Of a stretch of 64,000 bases of DNA, positions 12,701-24,021 are shown in pieces; the first letter of the stretch is position 1; every line of letters begins with the position of its first letter. Source of the stretch: Setaria digitata (lineage: Eukaryota; Nematoda; Chromadorea; Rhabditida; Setariidae); the NCBI GenBank assembly GCA_003640385.1, contig RCAB01000272.1, positions 22,785-86,784 on the forward strand, read 5' to 3'. Made by a program: the position numbers and the translations under genes. The notes under the pieces are model-generated. The model searched no databases and was not told the DNA's origin. It worked only from the letters and a program-made list of their open reading frames with translations.

Positions 12701-13156
12701 AGATTATCAGAACTGAACCCTTTCCGCACTTCTAAGATATCATCAATACTTACTGAAACATCGTCATTTACAATGCAGTATTTTCCGGTGGCAAAATATC
12801 TATCTTCATCAATCCCCAGAAAGTTATCCTCATCAGATGCAACGGTTCCTAGCGGAGGTATTACTATGATAAAGGTGAACCAATTGGGACAAGTTAAGGA
12901 AAAGATAAAACTAAGCAGTATTTTGCCAATTCTTAGAAAATATGAAAATTAACAATTTACCAGATTTGAGTTTTAACGGCACAAACTTCCAGCAGACTGC
13001 CGAATGATAACAGAACCATTTTTGATCTTCCACATAGATTTTCCGAGGGATTCCTAAACAGCCTGTTTTAACTCGGCACATCTTTACACCTGTCTGGCAC
13101 AATTCCAAGCACTCCTTGAGTTCATCGTCTACTCTTGCTACAGCGTCGTCGCCCAT
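7215..13156 (-). CDS. plc-4: phosphoinositide phospholipase C, delta type
   Basis: Fourteen exons on the minus strand (12961-13156, 12658-12863, 11775-11979, 11321-11406, 10888-11064, 10702-10783, 10117-10320, 9806-10002, 9385-9655, 8874-9164, 8509-8561, 8064-8194, 7546-7694, 7215-7300) join in phase to 777 residues (human PLCD1: 756). Order: PH domain (about 20-175), EF-hands (first loop DKNKSGKLSFGE), catalytic X box (about 320-475), short acidic X-Y linker, Y box (about 525-640), C2 domain (about 645-775). Catalytic residues are present: first His in NSSHNTYL (near 355), LELDVFDG with the Ca ligands, second His in ITHKRTF (near 400), and Glu in PVILTIENH. It should cleave PIP2 to IP3 and diacylglycerol at the plasma membrane in a Ca-dependent way. 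In the Y box the substrate-contact motif RIYP of rat PLC-delta1 reads KSFP. A TTTTCCAG acceptor (13164-13165) seven bases before the ATG suggests trans-splicing. The C. elegans symbol is by architecture. Confidence 0.93.
12340..12600. repeat. degenerate AAATT-type low-complexity repeat in PLC-delta intron
   Basis: The intron between PLC-delta exons 2 and 3 carries about 260 bases of degenerate short repeats built on TAAAT/AAATT units (for example TAAATTAAATTAAATTGAAT). It is simple-sequence DNA with no coding potential. Confidence 0.7.
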
Positions 13157-14732
13157 GGTAAGTCTGGAAAAATGTATCATATCCAACAAAAAAAATGAAT
13201 GAACTTGAATAGACAAGCGAAAATGAACTTTCTGGCTGATGAGAACTAAGAGGACCTGATGAGAACTAAGATATAAATATGAGGGTAAAAGGTGATCAAG
13301 CATAAAATAATATTTTCAAATTGTCTAATCCTGAAATAAATCAAGAAAAGTGAGAAAGAGAATGAGGAACGAAGGACTAATGAAAAACAAATGGCTCCTG
13401 TGAAAAGTACACAAAAAAAAATCAATGATATAGCATAACAGACCGCAATCGTCATGGTACAGATTTTTTCTCTCAGATTTTTGAAATCAATTTTGCTAAC
13501 ACTAATCTATGTTATGTAAAATGAATGCAAACACGAGTGTACTGAATTTTTTCCCCAGTATCAATCAGCAAAACTGTAAACTCAAATGTAAATATAATAC
13601 CAATACATGTGTTAGTATGCGTTGTAATCAAATATGAATATCACGATATGATATCACCGCATACCTAACTATTACGTAACTTTTTCTCACATTTCGAAAA
13701 CCATTCGTTAGAAAAGTTTGATATGAATATACTATGAGTGAAGTATTCCAGTCATTAATGAAATTTGAGTATACTAAACATAACATTTTTGCTTGCTCTT
13801 AAACTCATTTCAGTGTAAAAAAAATTTCCGACTAAATACGAATTACTAAAAATTCAAATTACTTGTAGAGAGACTTAAATTCCAATCACTCACTACCTCC
13901 TGACTATGCATTAATGCATGGCGAGCGTATATCAACAATAGAGAAGTCGTTAAATATAATTCCCTATTCTATCAAATCAACATTTCAATTTATACGATTA
14001 CCTAACATGCCTGTTTGGCGGAAGAAGATTCCAATTAGTCAAAATAATACCTGCATGTTGAACACTGTCTTGAATTTCATCAATAAAATCCAAATAAAAT
14101 ATTAAACTATTGTATTCAACGCAATCCATAAGTCACTCGTTCATTCTTAACTAGTCTAGCTAGAATGTTGGCCAATTAGGCATGACTCCCATCTCTATTA
14201 ATGATGGACACAAATCTCAAAATTATGCTTATAAACTCATGTCACATTGGCAACTTCTACTTTGAAAAGATTGACAAATAAATTGGAATAATCAAAAGGC
14301 ATAGAAATTGATAACTGAAGTACTCTCTTATCAATAATAACAAACTATCTGTTAACTAAAACCACAAATATGAGAAAAAAAAAAAAAGAAAAGCAGAAAA
14401 TACAGCTGTGAAAGGAGACGACTTGCAACAAAATAAGACAGACGTTTGGAGGAAGTATTGATTTACTGGAGATGAAAAAGTGAAAAAAGAATGTACAAAA
14501 CAAATTGACAGTGATTGATTTGAAATCAATAAATTTGTTATCAGAGAAGAAAATTAGTTTTAAAAAGGTTTAAATTTTTAATCATCTAAAGCTAATTACT
14601 GTCTTTTATTTTAGAAGGAGATATGTCAAATATATTTTTTTCAAATCAAACACTGAAAACTAAACGAATATGAGGGAGAATGCATTCGTGGAAACGATTT
14701 CTGTCTAGTAATCTACAAATCATGGTTTCATT
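13157..14732. other. intergenic, PLC-delta 5' side
   Basis: This begins with the trans-splice acceptor of PLC-delta and presumably its promoter. A 16-base direct repeat, CTGATGAGAACTAAGA, occurs at 13236-13251 and 13256-13271. The rest is AT-rich without recognisable coding or RNA genes. Confidence 0.4.
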
Positions 14733-14818
14733 TTATTTAGGTTCATTTTCTGGAAATTCTGGATATTCTGGTGGAGCAAAAAAAGAAATTATCGGTTCCG
14801 CAAATGTCTCATCTTTTT
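14733..14818 (-). CDS. possible terminal exon of an unknown gene
   Basis: On the minus strand an open segment ends in FFAPPEYPEFPENEPK and a stop. The stop overlaps an AATAAA polyadenylation signal. A candidate acceptor (GATCAG, AG at 14819-14820) would open it in phase 1. The Pro/Glu-rich tail reads like a real C-terminus, but I could not find a convincing upstream exon with a phase-1 donor between here and the innexin start. It may be chance. Confidence 0.2.
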
Positions 14819-15818
14819 CTGATCTTACCCTTAATCAACTTTTCTTCCATTAACAAATAAACAGGAGTTCGAAAGTCATGATAACCTCTGTTGAAGCAGA
14901 GTATACTACAGCTGAATGATAGCCCTGATTTCATGAATTTATTATGTGAATCATTGCGAACGAATCTTTTCGATCATTTACAGAAAAAAAAAAAATATAA
15001 TTTCGTGAAAAGTGTCTCAGCAGATTGCAAGATATAGTTCTAAACAAAGAATATTGTAGTATATAAAAATACTAAAAATTTTATCGGATCAAGTTAATTT
15101 ACGGATAGTATTTTGTTGATTGTAATACTTAGAAATTGAAAGTTTCATGCTTCAGCTCCATCATTACAAATTATGATTGATAAACTCGTAACATATGAGA
15201 AGTCAAGTACTATGTCACATATTATTTCAATTCTATCGAATGATAATTTGATATCAGCTAATATTTAGTCCCCCCCCCCAAAAAAAAAAAAAAAAATGGC
15301 GCTGATAGTCTTGAGATTTTCGAATGTGACTTGTTCAAAAGTCATCCTTTGGTGAATTACTTCATCGAGTTCAAAATCGAGCAAAAAGCAGACAAATTTT
15401 ATAGAGTTAAGACTTAAGTTATGTTTGAAAAGACTAGTAGTTTTCATATTCCGACATGATTCACCTGAAAGCAACGTGAATAAAATACCTGGCAAAGAAT
15501 AATCCAAAAGCGGGAGAATTCATGGTTCAAATTCCCAATCATTTTATTCGAGAAAATTATCAGATCAGTACCGTTGTTTATTAGATTGCTATCATCGATT
15601 ATTTATATACAGAGGAATCATTTCTTTAAAATGTTTATTTTTGTCCTTTTTTTTTTTTTCCTGAAAGAAAAAGAAAATATTAAAGAAAGATAACAATTTA
15701 TTCAACCGATTTACACTATTTAAGCGAAAGTTTAACAATAAAAAAAAAGGAAAAATTAATCTGTAATTAAGATGAGCAAAAATTATACAAATATCATTTT
15801 AATTATAGCATCACACAT

Positions 15819-15849
<31 letters not shown>

Positions 15850-16437
15850 TAACGAGAAAGAAAAGCATTGTCAAAGCAATTTTTAAAAACTTTTGTAATT
15901 TCATGTAAATTACTGAACATTATGGAAGTGAAATAAAAGGATAAAGATTTACTTATTTTGTTATATCAGTCATTCAATGTTTCATGATATTGTTCCTACT
16001 TTTTTTTTTCAGTTATTAAATTTCATTTTTCTCAAATTGTCTATCATATCAAATTGGTTGCACAGTTCTTTAAGAACCATAAATAGGTTAATTATTGCCA
16101 CTTAATTAATAGATATATTTGGTGAGTATATGCTAGCATACAAATACATATGGTGTGTGTGTGTGTGTCTGTCTGTCTGTTTGTGTCTGTCAGTATATAT
16201 GTATATGCAAGGGAGGAGTCGACTGATGTTCATAAAGGAGGAACGAAATTATTGCCAGCTGACTTAAGACTGAATGAGCAGTTCAAGTGGATTTCTTTAG
16301 CGACGGATCAAGACTTTTCCTGTACTGAATTGCTGGCGGTGACGTTGCTATTTGCTTCGGTGGCGGAAAATAAAAATTAAATAAATTAAAAAAGAAAAAG
16401 AAAAAAAAAGGAAAGGAAAAAAAAAGGAGAGAAGGAA
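14819..16437. other. intergenic with CA and TG microsatellites, innexin 5' side
   Basis: AT-rich DNA with a (CATA)n/(CA)n tract near 15814-15850 and a (TG)n/(TCTG)n tract near 16152-16185, plus poly(A/T) and poly(C) runs. Open frames at 15265-15507 (-) and 16150-16380 (+) span these tracts and look like chance frames. The promoter of the innexin gene should lie at the right end. Confidence 0.5.
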
Positions 16438-19400
16438 ATGGTAGCCGGTGGTTATCGGATCGGTATGCATCTGATAACGTCTGCTTTAAGACTTCTCGAA
16501 CCACGGGTCGATGATGATTTTGTTGATCGGCTTCATTATCTGTACACCTCAACAATGCTATTCCTATTTTCCATTATCGTTTCTGCTAAACAATATGGTA
16601 ATAATATTTTTGTATAGAAATTGCTTTTTTCTTTTTCTTTCCTTGTTATTTTTACTTTTTTTTTTTCCTCCTCCCCCCCCCCCTCCCTCTATTATTTTAA
16701 TTGTAATTTTATGACGAAAAGAAGAATAGAATGGAGGGAAAAAAAGGAAGTGAGAAAGGAATAGTAAGTTAAGCTTTTATATTAGTAGCTGTTTAATTAT
16801 TTTAAATGTAGCATGTAAAATTAACAAAATATCTGATACATTTATTATTTTCATTGATCGGAAAAGAAAAAAAGAGAAAGGAATGATTATAAATGGAAAA
16901 TGTTTAGGATAATATTTAGCGAAGTTTATTCGATATAATATGGTAATTGTTCCTTTCTTATCCTTATCGAAACAATTCTTTCCTATTTTTTGTTCCATTG
17001 ATGATAATTAAATAATTAAAATATTTTTATGCCTTTTTATTCTTCAAATAGATAGATGGTATTAAAATTTAATTATCGGTACTCGAAAGCTTTGAATTGT
17101 TTTAGTGATATTTTAAAATAATAGCTACGGCTAAATTATCATTGTCGTGTATATGAACAATGTCAGTTACTATTTTTTGTGATGAAATCTGCAAATGTCG
17201 ATATTTCGCAGTTAAATGATTGAAGGTTATCCAAACCTCAGAACTCTTCCTTTTTTCTTCAAAATAACATTAACAAATAGTTTAACTGTATAACTGTTAT
17301 TAATTAGAAACAAATTGTCTGAATTGAGCTTTAGCAACTTTCAAACTGATTAATGGATGATTCTGAAACGGAAAAAACTTTCTTCTATCAACACGCATAG
17401 AGCAATCAAAGGAACAGCCACAGAAATCAATTTGTATTAATGATCATCTCACAAATATTTCTAATTAAACACGAAAATGTGAAATGAACATCATTTTTTT
17501 TAAATCAATTTATCAGGCTTCTTTTTTCTTCTCCCATTATTTAGAAATGACATATTTATTTATGTTCTGAATAATTTTACTTTCATTATTTCATTTCTTT
17601 AGGTCATCCAATTGAATGCTTTGTGCCAGCACAATTTACGAAGGCGATGGAACAGTATACGGAAAATTACTGCTGGGTTCAGAATACTTATTGGGTACCA
17701 TTTCAGGTAACTTTTCTAGAATTTCTAAATACTTTCTAATATTATACAACCGGAAAAAAAAGCATAATTATTTTGTACTGAAAAAACGAAGCAGGAGAAA
17801 GGGGCGAAAATTTCTAATAATAGAACAGTATGGATTTATATTTCAGAAAAAAAAAGTGCTTTTTAGTTTAGAAAGCAAAAGTTACGAGAAAACTTCTCCC
17901 TTAGCTCCTTTCTTTTTCCACTGCGGATGTTGTCTGATTTATTACAATGTAGCAAAATAATAAACTCTTGATCGTTATATACCTTAATATTATTTACTAT
18001 AGTACTATAGTAAATAATATTAAGGTTAAAAGTGAAAATATGCTAATTACATGATTTTTTTTTTTATTTCGTGAACTAGTAATTGAATGAGAGTAACACT
18101 GTTTGTTTCACTTTTGATTAACTACGTTATTAAATTATTGTTAAGACAAAAAGTGTAATAAATATTTCAATTTGCTAAAGGAATTTTTTCTTTCATAGAA
18201 AAATCACAGTAAATCATTTTCGTGGAAAATTTCGTTCTTTTTTTTGCATCGAAAAACAACGAAAAAAAAACTTTAAACTATTAAAATTTAAATGATTAAA
18301 AATAACTAATGATTTTAAAATGTTATAAAGTTCTTATTATTAAAATTTTAATTATCAAAATTTAACATTACGAAATTTTTTCTTCTTAAATTTAACTAGA
18401 TACAAACTTTTTATTAAAATTAATAGTATACTGTAGGCGTTAAAACATATGCAACTGACATTGAGAGGTGGGAGGATTCATTAATTAAAACAATAGTAAT
18501 GAACATTAAAACATCACTGAAGGATTTAATACCGCATCGTTTGGATGATCGAGAGCGTCGACAAATTGGTTATTATCAGTGGGTACCATTTGCGTTAGCT
18601 ATTGCTGCTATCATGTTTCATATGCCATCAACTGTTTGGCGAATACTTAGCACACAGTCAGGTGATATGATTATTTCAAAAATTTTCGAAAGCTTTCTCA
18701 TTATTAGTTGAGTCGTAAACTTTTTTTTAAATTTTAGCTAAAGAAAAATCGCCTCATCATAATGTCTGCAACAAATATATGAATATTTGAGTGGTGCTTG
18801 TTATCAATTTTTAATTGTCAATTATTCACTTTCAATCTAATTATACCAATAATAATAATAATGTGAAACTTCAAAATGATAAATGAAATCAAGGAGAAAA
18901 GTTGATCTTGTGGTCGAGATGAATGTGAAAGCTTACCCTCCATTCTTTATGTTATCACTATCATTAAACAGTAATGATATTATTTGAAAGTTTGCGTGAG
19001 CATCGACTGAACTACAAATTATCGATTTAGTCTTGCTGTTTAAATCTTATTTTGAATGATAAACAAGTAGTGGCCACTGGTTGCAAGACAAAGAAAGATC
19101 TTGTTATATATGCGAAAAAGCAAAGAATTAAAATTATCACATTTCATTTTGAGCACTGGGAGAATCTTTCTAAATGTAATTAGCTTAAGTTGAAAATAAA
19201 CAATTGATGAGAAATCAATAGGAAAATTGCAGGGCTGAACATGTCATTGGTGATACAATTGGCAAGTCAAGACCAAAATGTCGATCCATTAATACGAGAT
19301 CATTCCGTTGAAGTACTTACTAGGCATATTGATGATGCTCTGAAATATCAACGGGACTATGGTAGTCGAAATAAGAGTGTGAGTATTTTTGTCAAATATT

Positions 19401-21926
19401 AAACTTGATCATAAAATATAATTGCAAAAATAGTTGTGTTCCCTTGGAAGACTCAATCAAACTAATATGATATTTAGTTTATTAGAAAAACAAAATTTGA
19501 TAAATTCAATTACTATTAGACTGATTGATCAATGGATGAAATAACAGAAGATAAGGTTATTTAAATTTCTTTTCGAAAAGTTTGCATACTGCAGTGTAAA
19601 CACATCTTGAATACGTCTGATAGAAGAATATCATCAGGCATTTTCTATTATGTTCGCCTATGATCAGTTTAATAGTAATTGAATTTGTCTAATTTTGTCT
19701 TGCTATTAAGCTAATACGTCTAGCAATAAGTGCTTAATCTCGCGCGTAGTTGTGATATATGAAACAGTATGCACGGCATATTAGATTAAAATCAAACATT
19801 AAATTATTAAGAATGCTTCAGTTGATCTGAAAAAGCGATCGTAACTGCTAAACTTAATTATATCTTATCTGTCATCATGAAGGAGAGAGTGAATTAATTA
19901 GTCCGTACTTTTTGTAAGCTTATTTATTGACTTAACTTGCAAGTATCTGAAGCATCCGTGAAAACTAATTAAATTCCAATTGTTAGCAGTCATATCCTGC
20001 TGATTTCTATTTCTGATAGGAGATTAATTAATTTTTCTTGACATAAGTCCAAAATTCATTTAGAATTTTTAATGACTATCCATTATCTTCACTTAAATGA
20101 AACTAGAAATACTAAAGTTAACTAGAAATTTAGAAGAAAAAATGACAATTTCACAGAATGAAAATGACATAGAAAAAATGATTCACGAAAGAAAAAGAGA
20201 GTGATACTTAATTGCTATTAATGAATGATAATTTCGATGCTAATTTCAGGTATATCTATTTGCGGTGCTAAAGTTAGGTAAAATTTACGGAGCTTATGTA
20301 TCAGTTGTTTATCTGTTCGTGAAGAGCTTACATCTATGTAACGTTCTGTTGCAATTTATAATGCTGAATAATTTCTTGGAAACATCCAATTATCCATTCT
20401 TCGGTGGTCATGTCCTCTACGACCTTATCATGGTACTCTTCGGTTGATATTGAAACTTCTTCTTTCTACCTGAATGTAAAAACCATTTTGTGAGAACTTC
20501 CTATTCAAATTATCTATTTGAAATTATTATAACTGGTAAGATTCTTCCCGGGAATATGTCTTTTAATCATTGAATCATTCATTTTTGTCCAGTCGTATTT
20601 GTAAAATATAGGGAGATTTCATATTTATAATACTAAAAAAAAAGTTGAACTAATTTAGTTTGTTAGATGGAAGGTAAATTTATGTAAATTGAATTTTGCT
20701 AAAGTAAGTTTGCATGCATAACGTGCAAAACCGCATATTTAAATCTTACTACAAGTATATTCTAAAATATAAGCATCACTTTTGCAAAAAAAAAAGTGAG
20801 AAACGTAAAAATTGTGATATTTTCAGGGTCGAGAATGGCGTGATTCAGGACGTTTTCCACGTGTAACACTATGTGATTTTGAAATACGGGTTTTGGGTAA
20901 CGTTCATCGACATACGGTGCAGTGTGTTCTGGTTGTTAACATGTTAACGGAAAAGATATTTCTCTTTCTATGGCTTTGGCTTCTCTTACTATCATTTGGT
21001 ACTGCCATAAATATGATTATCTGGACATTGTCGCTGTCGCTTGCAGAATGGCGACATGCATTTGTCACCAAATTTCTGGAATGTGAATCCAATCAGACAC
21101 ATCGTTTTGTTCATCATTTTCTTCGGCCTGATGGTGTATTCATTTTGCATGTATGTTCAGAAGAAACTTTTGCTAAATTAATTACATTTCTACTAATTAC
21201 ATATTTATATTTAGTTCTTTATTTGAAAGCAATGAAAAGAAAATGGATGACAGTTGAAGAAGTTTTATAATACCAGAGGATTGAAAGATTTAATTTTTGT
21301 TGCTAATTAAAATATGGTGTAAAAAAAAATTTTTCTTTTTCTACCATTATACAAAAGAAAAAAAAAATGAAAACAAAAGCAAAAAACTTCTCTATTTCTG
21401 ACGTTTTCATTTGCTCCATTAAAAAAAAAAAAAAAAAAAAAAAAAAAGCAGTTGCTGAATTTTCAATAAGTTTAGTCAGAGAAAAAGAAGAAAAAAGGAA
21501 AAAACTCAAAGATGAACTCACAGGGCTGTCTTGTTAATTATTATAAAAATTGTGAAGACATCTTAAAAATGACTTACAATGTTAGTCTTATGTTCTTTGA
21601 TGTGTTTAATCGATCTACTAGCATAAATGATAATAGCCTATCAATCAATACTAGATGATCAATCATATTCCTGTATAACTGGAAATTTTCAGATGATTGC
21701 GTCACACGGTGGTAATATAGTATGTGCTCGACTTACGGAATCCTTATGGATGAAATTTTTACAACGAAGTGGTAAATTAACTGTATTTGATGTGGAAAAA
21801 GCTGTTTGCGCAGAGGAAAGAAGTAACAGCAAGAATGGTAATAAGCAGGTAGATGAAGGAAGTTGGCGTGAACCAACGCTGCCACCTCCAATGCCATTGC
21901 TACCTACGTCTACTCAATTCGTTTGA
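16438..21926 (+). CDS. innexin gap-junction channel subunit
   Basis: Seven exons (16438-16597, 17603-17706, 18523-18661, 19233-19378, 20250-20432, 20827-21150, 21693-21926) give 429 residues. Innexin hallmarks run through it: [13 protein letters not shown] before TM1, extracellular loop 1 with two Cys ([10 protein letters not shown] ... [13 protein letters not shown]), the signature YYQWVPF opening TM2, TM3, extracellular loop 2 with two Cys ([18 protein letters not shown] and [10 protein letters not shown]), TM4, and a C-terminal [16 protein letters not shown] segment. Six or eight such subunits form hemichannels that dock between cells for electrical and small-molecule coupling. The tail is Pro-rich (LPPPMPLL). 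The next in-frame Met, ten codons downstream, is an equally good start. The exon 3 acceptor (AAG at 18520-18522) lacks a pyrimidine tract and is the least certain boundary. I cannot assign it to a specific C. elegans inx gene. Confidence 0.92.
17981..18026. repeat. perfect 46-bp palindrome in innexin intron 2
   Basis: Two 23-base arms, starting ACCTTAATATTATTTACTAT, are exact reverse complements with no spacer. It lies in the intron between innexin exons 2 and 3. It could form a cruciform or hairpin, or be an assembly fold-back. Confidence 0.9.
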
Positions 21927-24021
21927 CATACGTGTGATATTGAATCAGTTGCCGAAGCACAACGAAATGGATATCATCGGTTATAGTATATACCACAGGG
22001 AATAAGTTATCGTTTTTTTTTTTTTTTTTTTTTTTAACAAATTTTAAAAGTGATAAATTGAACTATACACTAACATTTGGCTTATTTTTTTATCAATTTA
22101 AACTTTATATTATGAAAAAGTTGAAAAGTTAGCTAAGTGGATGAAAAGAAAAGTAAGAAGGTAATGACTTAACCAGTCTTGAACCATTAGTTTATTTCTG
22201 AATCAACAATTACACTACTTCAAGAAACTTCTTCTAACAAAGTTTCGTAACATATTATTATCCTGGACTTCGGTGCATTTTTCTTTTGTTAGGAAAATAT
22301 GTTGTTTAATTGTACAAATATTTGTCAAATTATTGAATATGTCCAAGGTTTCGCATTCTTTTCTTTGAAATTTGACAGAACGATGAAAATAGGAATTTGA
22401 ATAGCTTTATTGTTTGAAAATTTAAAGTTACAGTGTGATTTCACAAATATTTATAAAAAAAAAAAAAAAAAAAAAAAAAGCATCACCAATTACTATACTT
22501 AAAAGTAGTCAATCAGTATCAGTGAGTAAGAAGTAACAAAAAAAATTTTTTTTTTTTTTTTGTTTTCAACGATCTCATATGAATTTCATAAAAATAAAAT
22601 GTACTCTTCATCAATATTTCATCAGTTTCTAAAATAATCAAAATTATTATCAGGATTATTTAACCTAATGACTGCATGGTCTGTGCATATCAGGTATTAA
22701 TTTGATTTCACAAAAAATTATGCCATAAAAATCGCAAAAAGTGATTTAAAGGAGAAGAACTGAACAGTTGGAACTTTAATTTTCCAAACCTTATAATCTA
22801 TTATTTTTTTTCTGTCTCCTGCATATTATTTTTTGATTTTTCATTTGAAGATGTGTAATTTGCCATGCCACCATAATACTTGAAACTTTGTTAATTAAGA
22901 AAAGTGCGTGTCATGATTGCTAATTTCATTGCTCACCTTTATAATAATTATGTAAATAAAAATTAAGCCCATGTTTTGCTTTGTTTCTCCTCTTTTTTTT
23001 TAATGGAACGAAAATGATGAGAGATAGTAATTAGTGTCGGCATGTAATACGATATTGATATTTTGTCACCGATCAAGATTTGCTTTTTTTTTTTTTTAAC
23101 TTAATTCACTGTGATAAAGAGAGTGAGAAGTAAAAAACACGAAATGATTATGAGTATTTATAGTTTTTCCATAATGATGAATAAGGAAAGAAAAAAGAAT
23201 ATTTTTTTAAAATAAAAGTTAAATAATTTGGCAGTGCTGAATAACACAATTTTCTTCCTAACAACGTTCCTGGATTTCACCTGAAAAAATTCTATTTAAT
23301 CCTGCATCATGCAATAATGTATGAAGTTTTATTTAATAAATATGAAAGAAATGAAAAAAGCTAAAAATCTTAATGTGTAAAATTTCAAATATCCATTTCC
23401 TATAAAATTATTACTCTGGATTATATTCTAAAAAAAAAAACTTGAAATTCCAATCAGCATTCCAATGTTTCAATTTTATTCAACATTTGTTTTCACTGAT
23501 AAGTAAGTAACTGTTAAAGTTAATATTGTTTTTGTAAGTTGGAAGAAGAAGCAGAAGTTAAAAAATTTCTCATCATTCATTTACAGTGAATTAAAAACAA
23601 CTTCTTTCATCTTTTTCTCTCTTTCAGAATTTCCCACTTGTCTTTTACTCAGGAGAAGAAGAAAAATGAAATCAAAATATATGACTTATCTGAAGCTGCC
23701 ATTTTTTTTTTTTGCTGTTAATGATGCTTATATTATATTAAACTTATTTCTAACATGATTTAGTCAGCTGTTACAAGAAAAAAAAGTTTATGTATTTTTT
23801 TTTTTTGTTCTGACCTAATAATCTTGTTGATATCGCTTCTAAATCTTCCCTTCCCTAATAAATCCTCCAATCACTTCTTATTTATTAATATAACACTAAT
23901 TCCTAAGTTAATAAGAAAAGATGAATTAAGTAAAAGTTATTTCTTATTAATAACATGAATCCTTAAGTTCATAAGTAATTAATTAAGTGAAATTATTTAT
24001 AAAGAAACAGGACCGTAACTA
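21927..24021. other. intergenic between convergent innexin and SPARC
   Basis: Very AT-rich DNA with several homopolymer runs of A or T (for example near 22014-22036, 22455-22480 and 22543-22561). No open frame here has protein-like composition or splice partners. It presumably holds both 3' UTRs. Confidence 0.5.

Noticed and set aside
15265..15507. Minus-strand 80-codon frame
   Set aside because: It ends in poly(A)/poly(C)-encoded Phe/Gly runs, lacks splice partners and resembles no family. It might belong with the exon at 14733-14818 but phases do not fit.
15524..15535. GGTTCAAATTCC, resembling a tRNA B box
   Set aside because: No A box at the right distance and no cloverleaf can be folded around it.
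16150..16380. Plus-strand 76-codon frame before the innexin start
   Set aside because: It begins inside a TG microsatellite, translates to Val/Cys/Ser repeats, and has no splice connection to the innexin frame.
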